Shown piece by piece: positions 53,026 to 62,717 of a DNA stretch of 64,000 bases. The notes under the pieces were generated by a model that was given only the letters and a program-made list of their open reading frames with translations, was not told where the DNA came from and made no database searches. Numbering within the stretch: position 1 is the first letter of the stretch; each line of letters begins with the position of its first letter. A program made the translations under genes and the position numbers. The DNA comes from Apus apus (lineage: Eukaryota > Chordata > Aves > Apodiformes > Apodidae): positions 4,402,001-4,466,000 of the forward strand of contig NC_067305.1 of NCBI RefSeq assembly GCF_020740795.1, in the 5' to 3' direction.

Positions 53026-53865
53026 ATTGGCACCGCCTAGAAACAGAACTGTAAAACCCATCTTGGCATCGCTTTGATTGGTCCTTTGAAAGGTGATTAA
53101 CAAACTTGCTGCTTTTTTGTTGTTGTTCAAAGGAAACAAAAAAAAAGGTCCCTCGGCTGCTGCCAGAGCCTGGTGGAAGAGCTCCACCCTCTGGCACTCG
53201 GTAAAGGCACAGATGAAGGCTTTGCTGTAACCAGGAAAACTCCCAACTTCCAAACTTTCTCCTTAAAATGATCACAGAGATGAGGAGGAAGCTCCACAGC
53301 TGCTGGGTCTTTCCCCTCTCGCCTCTACAGAAACACCAACCACCCCATCAGCACAGCCACTCGTTCCTCTTTGTGCTCTGGGGATCTCTGGGCTCGGACT
53401 CCAAAAGATCCAACGAGGAAACTCCCACAGGAACAGTCACCTCCCTGGCTCAGAAGAGGGGCCAAGCTCTGAGCCTCGGATCCATCCCTTTGGAGTTCTG
53501 TGTGACAGAACCATGGTTATTCCTCTGCCAAACTTCCTGCTCCTTCAAGCACCAGCACAAACTGGAGGTTGCATTTGTCTTTTGGGACACAGGAAGGAAG
53601 GATGGAAGTGCCTTTTTTCTCCTCTATTTTACCAATCCTTGGAGATTTCTTACTTTTCAGAGCATTTTCCCGGAAGATTTCTCTGATGAAGAGTGATTAA
53701 AAACTGCAAAAAAATCCTCTCTGCAATCAACATCTTGACTCCAGTCCCAATTACAGGACGTGTGGAATTACAACCATCAACATCCAGCAGAGTTAAAATA
53801 CACCCTGCCTCACTAAAGCCGTTGTTACCACGGAACAATCAGGCTCCTGGAAGCTTAATTATGGT

Positions 53866-55022
53866 TTATTCAGCTTCAGAATTTCCTCCTCTAGACGCTT
53901 GGTAGATGCCAATCAGGGAAGATACTGTTCCCAGGAGACCTACTAACCAGGGAGGGAAGCGTCCAGCCCAAAGAAATCCTGGAGGCAGCCAGTGGATGGC
54001 GTTGGAGAGATCTGCCAGGTCTGTGAGGATGCTCAAAACTTCAGCCTTCACTTGGGCTTTGACTTCCTTTGGGCTGGGAGGCGAAGCAGCACTGTTGGAA
54101 GCAAGCGTGGTATTACTGATAGCCCATCATCCCCTCCTAATTAGTGACAGTCACAAATGAGGACATACATATTTGGCTTAGGGTTAGCCAAGGAGGGAGA
54201 TCATACCCCTCGTGCTGCCTCAGCTTTCTTCTTAACTGGAACAAGACTCTCAGGGATCTGAAAAAGAACAGAATTATTTTCCCTGTTGCACGGAACTGGA
54301 GGTTTTCCACGACCTTTCACCACATCCCTGAGGAAGAGCAGCCTCCTGCACCCGAGAGGGTCCTTCATTTCTGCCTGAGGACAGGGAAGGGGGGTCGCCC
54401 CCTGCCCGTTCCCCCACAGAGGGTGCCCCCCCAGCCCTTACCGCAGGATTCCCAGGAGCAGGGAGAAGGCCCAGAGCCCCGTGCTCAGCGTCCACCACTT
54501 CTGAGAGCCCACGTGGATGATACCGGCATCGGCTGCCCAGGCCATGTGCTCGCAGGGGTAGTAGAGCTGGTTGGCCAGGTTGCTGAGCACCGATAACCCC
54601 CTCACCAGCCCGTCCTCGTCCTGCGGGGAGCACGGGGGACGCTCAGGGCACCGGCGGCAGGGCTGGCAGGGCTCCCCCTCCCCCCGCTCACCTTGGGGCC
54701 CAGCCCGTAGCCGCAGCTGTAGCTGAGCATGGCGAAATCATCGAAGAGGCGCAGGGCCGTGCGACAGGCGTTCAGCTGGGCCGACACGGCCAGGAGGCTC
54801 CCGGGCAGCCCGGACGGCGAGGCCTGCGGCCCGGCCAGGGCCCCGCCCGCCAGCTGGCAGCCATAGCAGAGAGCGCGGACCTGCGGAGGCACAACCCGGT
54901 GAGGGCCCGGCCCTACCGGCAGGACAAGGCCCTACCGGGCCGCTCCCGCCACTCACCACCCGGTCCCGGCCCCGGTAGGTCTCCAGCGCGGCCACCAGGC
55001 CGCGGAGCGCGTCCGCCGCCAT
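53866..55022 (-). CDS. PEX11G: PEX11G (PEX11 gamma), peroxisomal membrane elongation/division protein
   Basis: PEX11 proteins bend and elongate the peroxisomal membrane before fission. Five exons on the minus strand: 54957-55022, 54692-54880, 54442-54620, 54207-54257 and 53866-54073. They give 693 nt, 230 residues plus stop, with every phase matching; human PEX11G is about 241. Landmarks: MAADALRGLVAALETYRGRD, LRLFDDFAMLSYSCGYGLG, LSVLSNLANQLYYPCEHMAW, WWTLSTGLWAFSLLLGILR (a likely membrane segment) and IHWLPPGFLWAGRFPPWLVG near the C-terminus, also membrane-inserted in the family. The small exon 4 (SLRVLFQLRRKLRQHE) corresponds to the basic linker. The gene is head-to-head with SAXO5, its neighbour in human as well. 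The stop TAA is embedded in an AATAAA hexamer. Confidence 0.96.
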
Positions 55023-55138
55023 AGCAACGCTTCCGGGCTGGGCGCCGCGGGGCACGCCGGGAAGGGCCCGGGCGGGCGGAGCCGTCGCCATGGCGACGCG
55101 GCCTAGCAGGCCGGCAGGAGCCTGGGGGCGGGCGGGCG
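55023..55138. promoter_or_regulatory. Bidirectional CpG-island promoter of PEX11G and SAXO5
   Basis: Only 116 bp separate the two divergent ATG codons, inside a CpG island extending from about 54.4 to 55.6 kb. No TATA box is seen. A + strand ATG at 55090 ('gccatggcg') is out of frame with the SAXO5 ATG at 55139 and could act as an upstream open frame if transcription starts before it. Confidence 0.75.
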
Positions 55139-58100
55139 ATGGCGGGTCCCGCCGTGCCGGTCATCCCAGCCCCGCTGACGGGCGCTGCCTTCATGAAGGC
55201 GTCCCACATCCAGCTGGGCAGCGAGCGCTGGGCGTCGGGAAGCGCCCGCCAGCCGTGGTCTCACAGCGAGTTCCCCCCTTTCTGGGGGGTGTACAGGCCG
55301 GCGCCAGCACCGCCCCCCCCCAGCGGGCACGTGCTGAACCAGGCTGCGGAGAATGTCGGCGAAACCTGCTCGGAAACTCACCGGGCCTTTCCGGAGCAGC
55401 CGCTGCAGCCGGTGGCCGCGGCTGTGCCCCTGCAGCCGGGGGTGCGAATGCACGCAGACCCCCGCATCCGTGTCCTCGCCTCAACCGCCAGGGAGACCTT
55501 CCCCTGGCCCCACGCCCCCCTGCAGAGACCTTCCCGGCCCGCGGCCCTGAAACAGAAGGATCACATTCCTTATGGAGACAGGGAGAAAATCGGGCTCCTT
55601 CCATCCGTCTACACCTCCTCGTACCCAGCGCACGAGGCGCAGCCCCTGGTCAGGCCGGGGCACCTGCACAGCAGTGAGCTGCTTTTGTAGGATCATAGAA
55701 GGGTTTGGGTTGGAAGGGACCTTCAAGATCATCTAGATCCACCCCCCTGCATGGGCAGGGACACCTCCCACCAGCCCAGGCTGCTCCAAGCCCCATCCAA
55801 CCTGCCCTTCAACACTGCCAGGGATGGGGCAGCCACAGCTTCCCTGGGCAGCCTGTGCCAGGCTCTCCCCACCCTCACACCCTTACTTTACAGACCTGTG
55901 TGTCCCCAACAGACCTTCCCTGGGGTCCTCAGAGCTGCACAGGCTTCCTGGACACCGAGGGTTTGGTGGCTGGGCTCAGAATCAGCCTGGGAGCAATTAA
56001 AGCTGTTAGAACCATTTGGATATTCTACTTTCTCTTTTTATAGCTGAGTAAATCAATCTGATGCTTGTAAAACAGGTTAATGGCACTAACTAGAGCCACT
56101 TTGGCTCCACAGCCTTTCCAGTTGTCTCCTGCACTTGCTGTCTCCTCAGCTGCTGCAGTTTTGGCACCAGAGCTACAGCCATGTCCTGCACTGTCACCTT
56201 CCTCAACCTGGGGTCAATTGCTTTGCCATTTCAGCCTATGAAATAGATTTAGGAGCACTAAAAATGCTCCAAGAGCAGCTGCCTTGAGATTGCAGCTTCA
56301 ATACCATCGATATTTCCTTGGGAGGGTAAACAGAGCCTTGTCAGATGTCACACTGTGCCTTTCCCCTGTTTGGCAGGATGTGTCCCCACTATTCCAAGGG
56401 ATGGACAGTCCTCTTACAGCACTTCTTACCAAGCACAGTTTAAGGGTGAATGGAATCCACCTGCAAAGCCAGGGGAGAAGGTAACAGTGGGATTCTGGGG
56501 AGGACCGAGATGCAGCAGGTTCCCCTGTTGAATTCTGTCCTGTGGGATCTGTGGGAGTGGAAACCAGATGGATGGAAAGACAGAGAGGGGAAACAAAGGG
56601 ACTGGGCTTTAAGTGACTGTTCTCTGGTTCTCTTGACTTCCCTTCAGCAAGTGTCTTCTGTTAAATTTGGGGATTCCAGAAGCAGTGGATCTGTGAGCGA
56701 GCAGAAATGTGCCTATGGTGCCCCAGAGGAGAAGACACACAGGTACCAGGAGGAGAACCTGGTGGGCATCCCCAGGAACTGCTCTTTCCAACGAACCTGG
56801 CTAATTAAGCAGCTCATATCTGGTACCTTGCAGAGCCTACAACAAGGAACTTGCTGCCTCCCAGATCCACCACACCAACGTGCAGCTGGGGGATGGTTGC
56901 ACCAGCTTCTCCACCTCGACTTCAGAGCACTTCCCAGTGCACAAACTAGGTAGGGAAAGTCTGGGACACAGGGACAACATGTACAGACACTGCTGGGTTT
57001 ATCACCAGCTGAACAGCAGGTTTTATCATTTGGTTTTAGTGGTTTAGATAAGGACATAATGCAGTCCTATAATATGTATATAATTTTACGTTTTTAATCT
57101 TGTGTAGTTTTTCTGTACTCAGTATCAATGCTGTCCCTGTGGGGCTCAGTCTCCTCCTCACCCCACCTCCCTGGCAGGTTCAGTAGCTGAATTAATTCTT
57201 CTGCTTTCCTGCACGAGGAGAAGCTGCTGTAGCTGCAAACTGTCCAGAGACCAGAGTGCTCTGACCATCCTTCACTCTTGCTGTTGCCAGAGCCTGTCAC
57301 TGCTGCCTGCCCAAACAGATACTCCTCATCCATCCCCAGAGGTGATGAAGATCCTGAGAGGAATCGAGCCTTGGCCAGGACCATGACACAGGTCTCCTAC
57401 CCAGAGGTCTGTTCTCAGCTGTGCTGTGTGGGTGTTTCTCTGCTGGAGACCCTCTCTGGTTTTACAAACACTGTATTTGGACTGGATGATCTTGGAGGTC
57501 TTTCCCAACATTAATGATTTCATGTTTCTGGCACTTAAAGCTGATGCTGTTGTGCCCTCTCCTCTGGGCTGTGTAGTCAGAGGCCTTTCCCACCGACAGT
57601 TTCTTTCTGCTGGTAGAATCATGGAAGGGTTTGGGTTGGAAGGGACCTTAAAGATCAGCCAGATCCAACCCCCCTGCATGGGCAGGGACACCTCCCACCA
57701 GCCCAGGCTGCTCCAAGCCCCATCCAACCTGCCCTTCAACACTGCCAGGGATGGGGCAGCCACAGCTTCCCTGGGCAACCTGGGCCAGGCTCTCACCACC
57801 CTCACACTCCAGAATTCCCTCCTCACGTCTCACCTCAATCTCCCCTTTTCAAGCAGCTCTTGTCTTCTCCAGCCTGACAGGCAGAACCTCCCACCAAAGC
57901 CTGATTTGCTACTGAGGAAAAACCAGAGCAGCTTCAGCCTGGGCGAGGGCCGCGCGGGCGCCGCTGCCTTCGGCACGACGCAGCAGGCAGCCTATCAGCC
58001 CCCCCCCCCGCAGCCAGAGGGTGACAGCAGACAGCAGGAGCCACCACCAGAGCCACGTCCCCTTCAACTACCACAGTAAGACCCCGTTGCTCAGGCTGTC

Positions 58101-59577
58101 CTGGTGCCAGGCAAAGCCTGCTGAGCTTCTCTTAGCTCTGTGCAAGGGACAACTGGCCCTGGTGCTCTGGGAAAGGAGGGAGCCAGGCACTTAGGGTCAG
58201 AGGTGGCAGCCACTGGCATCCCACAGCAATGCTTCATGTGTTCAGGTGACACAGATGGTTTCTGGGACATGAACTTAACCTTTCTCCCTTGCTACGTTTG
58301 TTTTTAGAAGTTGTTTTGCGTTTGTGTTTGGGAGGAAGGAAGGAGAGGATTTCCATCAAAAGCTGTGCTTGTGCAACCCCAGGAAGGGATGTGGTTAGAG
58401 CTGGTGGTGGAAGGAATGAACATAATCCTGCTCTGACGTTTCTTCCTGTTTCCCATGGCCAGTTCTCTGCAGCTGAGGGAGGTCCCTTCATGCCATGTTA
58501 TCTGGTTTTAAGCCATTTGTTTTACTAAATGTGGAACAGATCACAGTTGAGTTGGTCTTTTCCTTGGCCCCAGACTTCTGGAGCAGCTCCATAACCAGCA
58601 TATGGTGTGATATTCCTGGAACTGCCATGTGGGGTTTTGCATTTACCTCCTCACCCTGGGAACTGCTTTCTGTCTGGGCCAAGGTCTTCAGCAAAGTGCT
58701 GATGGCAAAGCCTGTCCTTGGCTCTCAACAAAGGAAATGCACACAGGTTCCTGACTGCAAGGCAAACTGCAGAGCTTCTCTGATGTTGCCTCCTAATTTA
58801 CTGGCTGGAATTGACTTTTAATTTCAATTCCATCTGTCAGCAGATGAAAGTCCTGTCACAACCACGCAGGCCATGCTGGTCCCACACAGACAGCAGAAAC
58901 AAGGACTCTCTGAGGACAAGCTACAGCAGGTAGAGCCTTCACTTGGATTTGCCACGGGGCAGCCTGGGGAAGCAGGGTTATTCCTTAGGAACATCAGCAG
59001 TTTGTGTGTGAGCCACTTGAGATGGGACAGCCAGGCATCAAATCCTGTCTGCCTGCAGGCTCTGTGGGGAGCAGAGTCACAGCTGAGAAAAGTCTTTGAA
59101 GGGAGAGGAGGGATAGACAACCAAGTCCCTAAGCCAAGGAACATTGGAGGGAGGGGGAAGGTGATTCTGGTCCCCCACAGAGGATTGGAAGAGGAAAATT
59201 GGCATGGCTAGAGGTGTCCAGCTAGGGTGAATGGCTCTTGGCACCAGCAGAGAAGTCTCTGCATCTATCAGAGAGATGCAGGCCCAGGGGGTGACCCTTC
59301 AGGTCACCACACGGGGCTCAGATGTAGGAGCTGCCGGGTGTTACCACCTGCCTCTTCCCATCTGCTGGAAGCTCTTCTCTCTCCTCAGATCAAGTACTCA
59401 CACCTGGGGCTGCCCTGGAGGGCACGGGACCTCTTCAGGACCGAGCAGAAAGATCAGTTCACCCCCAAGTCCAGGGGCCCAGCAGAAATCCAGAAGGGAG
59501 ACTGCCAAGTGAGCAGCATCCCACTGGGGACCCTGAAGGAATTCCGTCCCCACAGGAAGGTGCACTTTGCACCTTGA
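55139..59577 (+). CDS. SAXO5: SAXO5/TEX45, stabiliser of axonemal microtubules family
   Basis: SAXO-type proteins associate with microtubules of cilia and sperm flagella; TEX45 is a testis-expressed member next to PEX11G in human. Eight exons: 55139-55673, 56377-56480, 56648-56742, 56834-56949, 57291-57391, 57873-58075, 58841-58929 and 59389-59577. Short repeated axonemal-type motifs recur: FMKASHIQLG, SETHRAFPEQ, SYSTSYQAQFKGEWNPP, TSTSEHFPVHK, SIPRGDEDPERNRA, SHHQSHVPFNYH, ESPVTTTQAML and FRTEQKDQFTPKS. All junctions agree in phase except through exon 57873-58075, which is 203 nt where 3n+1 is needed. Its left half reads in one frame (NLPPKPDLLLRKN, FGTTQQAAYQ) and its right half in another, with an 11-C run at 58000-58010 between them. 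One base fewer there gives 476 residues. A sequencing or assembly slip is likeliest; a real frameshift is possible. The start follows the conserved ASH.QLG region. Confidence 0.85.
55687..55880 (-). repeat. CR1 LINE fragment, antisense, in SAXO5 intron 1
   Basis: It begins 'gatcatagaagggtttgggt' only about 13 bp after the exon 1 splice donor. It contains 'ccctgcatgggcagggacac' and 'gggatggggcagccacagct', and ends near 'accctcacacc'. Confidence 0.93.
57476..57530 (+). repeat. Short CR1 tail fragment, sense
   Basis: 'ttggactggatgatcttgga' followed by 'ggtctttcccaacattaatgattt' matches a CR1 3' end of the same type as the 46.5-kb fragment. It lies in a SAXO5 intron. Confidence 0.7.
57615..57850 (-). 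repeat. CR1 LINE fragment, antisense, abutting a SAXO5 exon
   Basis: It starts 'agaatcatggaagggtttgg' and runs through 'ccctgcatgggcagggacac' to 'ctcacctcaatctccccttt', ending about 22 bp before the splice acceptor of the exon at 57873. Little divergence is visible from the 60.4-kb copy. Confidence 0.93.
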
Positions 59578-59737
59578 TCTTCTCCTTTCCTCAGTGACCA
59601 CCCAGAAACGTGCTGTGGACTGTTGTTTTACCTGTTAGCCATCCTGATGCCCTGCTCTTGGCCCCTCTGTGTGTTATTACAGGGCATGTTTATTTCACAA
59701 GTTGAATGAGGACACAAGAAGCTGTTGTGACAGCAAG

Positions 59738-59743
59738 AATAAA
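59738..59743 (+). terminator. SAXO5: Poly(A) signal of SAXO5
   Basis: AATAAA about 160 nt after the SAXO5 stop codon is the first one downstream and fits a short 3' UTR. Confidence 0.6.
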
Positions 59744-61492
59744 CACTGGGAGATGAGCCAAAGGCGGGGGTGACACATCCCTCTGGATCGCGGGACCTGG
59801 GGCTGGAGGAAGCAGGAGGGGCTGGGGGAAGCTCAGAGAGATCAGAAGCAAAGTGAGCAGCACTGTCAGGGCTCTGTGTGGGCTGGAATATTCCCCTGTT
59901 TTCTGTTTGGGTTTTGGTGTCAGGGCCTGAAAGCAAAGGTCAGGGAGCAGCTGGTGGCGGCTCTGGCAGCTCAGGCTGTTCCAGGGCCTGTGTTTGCTGA
60001 GAACTCACCTGAGTTTCCCCGAATGCTGAGCATGCACTAACTCTGTGTGGGATGTAGGGATTTTCAAGAGGAATCAGGTTGGGCCTCCTCCCTTAGGGGG
60101 GAGCAGGGACAGCTGCTGCTGTGTCACAGCTGCCACTTCACAAGCTCCTCTCAGGCTCTGGCTGCAAATGGGCTCCACTCACAGCAGCACCGAGGCCTGT
60201 GAGCCCAGGTTACCACTGGTGTGTGGGCAGTGGCTGCACCCACAGCTTCCTGTGCTTTCCTCTTGGGATTTGATTCTCTGGCTGTGGGGAAAGGGATGGT
60301 CTTTGCTTAAAGAAGCAACATACTCAAGTCTTGCAAATACCCCAGGCCCTTCACATCAGGATCTTATCATAGAATCATAGAATCATGGAAGGGTTTGGGT
60401 TGGGAGAAACCTTAAAGATCATCTAGTTCCAACCCCCCTGCATGGGCAGGGACACCTCCCACCAGCCCAGGCTGCTCCAAGCCCCATCCAACCTGCCCTT
60501 CAACACTGCCAGGGATGGGGCAGCCACAGCTTCCCTGGGCAACCTGGGCCAGTGCTTTCCTGCTCTCATGGTGAAGAATTTCCTCCTTAAGTACAACCAA
60601 AATCTCCCCTCTTCCAGTTTTAATCCATCCCCCCTTGTCTTCTCCCTCCCTGCCCTTGTCCCAAGTCCCTCCCCAGCTTTCCTGGAGCCCCTTCAGGCAC
60701 TGGAAGGTGCTCTAAGGTCTCCCTGGAGCCTTCTCTTCTCCAGGCTGAACACCCCAACTCTCCCAGCCTGTCTCCAGAGCAGAGCTGCTCCAGCCCTTGG
60801 ATCATCTTCTGCTGGTACGTTGCAAACACCTCGATTGGATCGTTTTGTGTGGTGGCAGGGACCTGCTACAAGTCTGCTTCATGACCTTGATGTGACCCTG
60901 AGGTGGCATTGCCACCTGTGCTACCACAAAAAGGGTTCCCTGGGGATAAATGGTGAACATCACCTTTTGGTGGCACCAGTTGCTGGGAGGACCCTGTGGT
61001 TCCTCCGCTTTCTTCTTCATCTGGATTTTGATGCGACTTCAGCCATGGAAAGTCAGGCTGGCTTTTGGGGGAAGGGTCTTTGGTTTCTAGAGTCCTCTCT
61101 CACCCCTCCCAGCAATGCCCCAGGCCTTTCTTTTATCAGTGACAGGAATCTGCCAGCAGGGCTGGCAGTGCGTGACATCCCCTCCCTGCCGACGGAGCCA
61201 CCAGCACGTCCCGGTCCCACCTCCCCGTGCCTGTGACTCAGAGATAAGTGAAGTCATGTCAGTTCTGGATGAGTTTAAAAACATGTCCCTGGTCTGCACG
61301 GCCCCGGCAGCCTCACCCGGGTGAGGTCAACACCAAAGCATCGCTGCAAAACAGGGGTCTGTGGAACCCTGGTGGAGATTAGGCCTGTGGGGCTGGGCCA
61401 GTTAGGGGCTGGGATAAACTGGGGGGAGCTCGGTGCAGCCTTTGCTCTTTCCTTCCTTCCCCGGAGGGCTGCACTGCCCCGAGCCTGGGCAG
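59744..61492. other. Intergenic region between SAXO5 and the arrestin-domain gene
   Basis: Apart from the CR1 copy at 60367-60805, I recognise nothing. Open frames crossing 60.4-61.3 kb are CR1-derived or unsupported. The right end (61.3-61.5 kb) becomes GC-rich toward the next promoter. Confidence 0.5.
60367..60805 (-). repeat. CR1 LINE fragment, antisense
   Basis: It opens with the duplicated tail 'catagaatcatagaatcatg', then carries all standard antisense CR1 blocks to 'gctgctccagcccttggatc'. The double tail repeat is the normal CR1 3' feature. Confidence 0.95.
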
Positions 61493-61830
61493 GGTCCAGT
61501 CTCCCTGGAGCTGTGGGATCAGGAGGGACCAGTCTCCTTGGAGCTGTGGGATCAGGAGGGACCAGTCTCCCTAGAGTTGTGGGATCAGGAGGGAACAACC
61601 TTCCTGGAGCTGCGGGATAGGAAGGGACCAGTCCCCCCCCGAGTTGCAGGATCAGGAGGGATCAGCCTTCCCGGAGCTGTGGGATAAGAAGGGACCAGTC
61701 CCCCCCGGAGCTGCGGGATCAGGAGGGATCAGGCTTCCCGGAGCTGCGGGATCAGGAGGGATCAGCCTTCCTGGAGCTGCGGGATCGGGAGGGATCAGCC
61801 TTCCCGGAGCTGCGGGATCGGGAGGTCCAG
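61493..61830 (+). repeat. 33-bp GC-rich minisatellite, about 10 copies, ending at a start codon
   Basis: The unit is about 'ccagtctccctggagctgtg' plus 'ggatcaggaggga' (33 bp), with starts near 61496, 61530, 61563, 61596, 61629, 61662, 61695, 61729, 61762 and 61795. Left copies read 'gagctgtggg' and right copies 'gagctgcgggatcggg', so the array has two blocks of variants. The period is a multiple of three, giving 11-residue repeats in several frames. One of those frames runs straight into the arrestin-domain reading frame. Confidence 0.95.
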
Positions 61831-62240
61831 CAGCCATGCAGCCCCCGGGCCGGGTGCGGAGCCTGTCGCTGCAGCTGGAGGCCGGGGCTGCGTGCGGTGC
61901 CCACGGCAGCGGGGAGCTGCTGCGGGGCCGGGTGCGGCTGGAGCTGCGGGGCTCGCTGCGGCTGCGGGCGCTGGAGGTGCTGGCGCGGGGCCGCGCCGCC
62001 GCGCACTGGCTGGAGAGCCGCAGCGTGGGGCTCAACACCGTCTACCGGGACTACTCTGCCCACCAGACCTTCCTCCACCGCCGCTGCCAGCTCATCCCCG
62101 GTAAGGATGCGGCGTGCGGGGGGTTCTCTGCTTCAGGGCGTTGGGTTGGGACCCGCCGTGGGCTGCGGGGGTGGCCACCAGGAGGATCCATCCACGTCCA
62201 GGAGGACGGATCCAGGATGGATCCTCCCTCCCTAGGGAGG
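61600..62240 (+). promoter_or_regulatory. CpG island over the arrestin-domain gene start
   Basis: CpG density rises through the right half of the 33-bp array and peaks in the first exon and donor. No TATA box is seen. The transcription start probably lies within or just left of the repeat array. Confidence 0.5.
61836..62100 (+). CDS. Alpha-arrestin (ARRDC2/3/4-like) protein, first coding exon; gene runs off the window
   Basis: Alpha-arrestins are adaptors that link membrane cargo to NEDD4-type ubiquitin ligases. The exon (88 codons plus one base) begins MQPPGRVRSLSLQLEAG. It shows the arrestin N-domain pattern: GELLRGRVRLELRGSLRLRA, then ARGRAAAHWLESRS, then NTVYRDY. The WxESRxxGxNTxY segment matches ARRDC2, ARRDC3 and ARRDC4. 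It ends at a consensus donor (ccccg|gtaagg). The ATG at 61836 has a good context (cagccatgc) and starts where arrestin homology starts. The frame stays open upstream through the 33-bp repeat, so an N-terminally extended protein cannot be excluded, but there is no homology there. I found no exon 2 before 64000. Which ARRDC paralogue this is cannot be told from one exon. Confidence 0.8.
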
Positions 62241-62317
62241 GTTGTCCTTCTCGGACGCCGCCTTCGCACTTTGTCTGAAGGTTTGTCTGCTGATGGTTTC
62301 TAGGAGGTTGCCTGCAA

Positions 62318-62717
62318 ACCTGCCTGGAGCTCTTGGAGAGAGTCCAGAGGAGGCCACGGAGATGATCCGAGGGCTGGAGCACGTAGCAGCCTCCCAGTGC
62401 CTGAAGGGGCTCCAGGAAAGCTGGGGAGGGACTTGGGACAAGGGCAGGGAGGGAGAGGACAAGGGATGGATGAAAACTGGAAGAGGGAGGTTGAGGTTGG
62501 ACATGAGGAGGAAATTCTTTGCTGTGAGGGTGGTGAGACCCTGGCCCAGGTTGCCCAGGGAAGCTGTGGCTGCCCCATCCCTGGCAGTGTTGAAGGGCAG
62601 GTTGGATGGGGCTTGGAGCAGCCTGGGCTGGTGGGAGGTGTCCCTGCCCATGCAGGGGGTTGGAAATGGATGATCTTGAAGGTCTCTCCCAACCCAAACC
62701 ATTCCATGATTCTATGG
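62318..62717 (+). repeat. CR1 LINE, 5'-truncated copy, sense, in arrestin-domain gene intron 1
   Basis: It runs from 'ctggagctcttggagagagt' through 'ctgaaggggctccaggaaag' and 'gctgtggctgccccatccct' to the tail 'ccattccatgattctatgg'. It points with the gene and follows the first exon by about 220 bp. Confidence 0.95.

Noticed and set aside
60442-61236. A 264-codon open frame downstream of SAXO5
   Set aside because: Its first half is antisense CR1; the rest has no homology or splice support that I can see.
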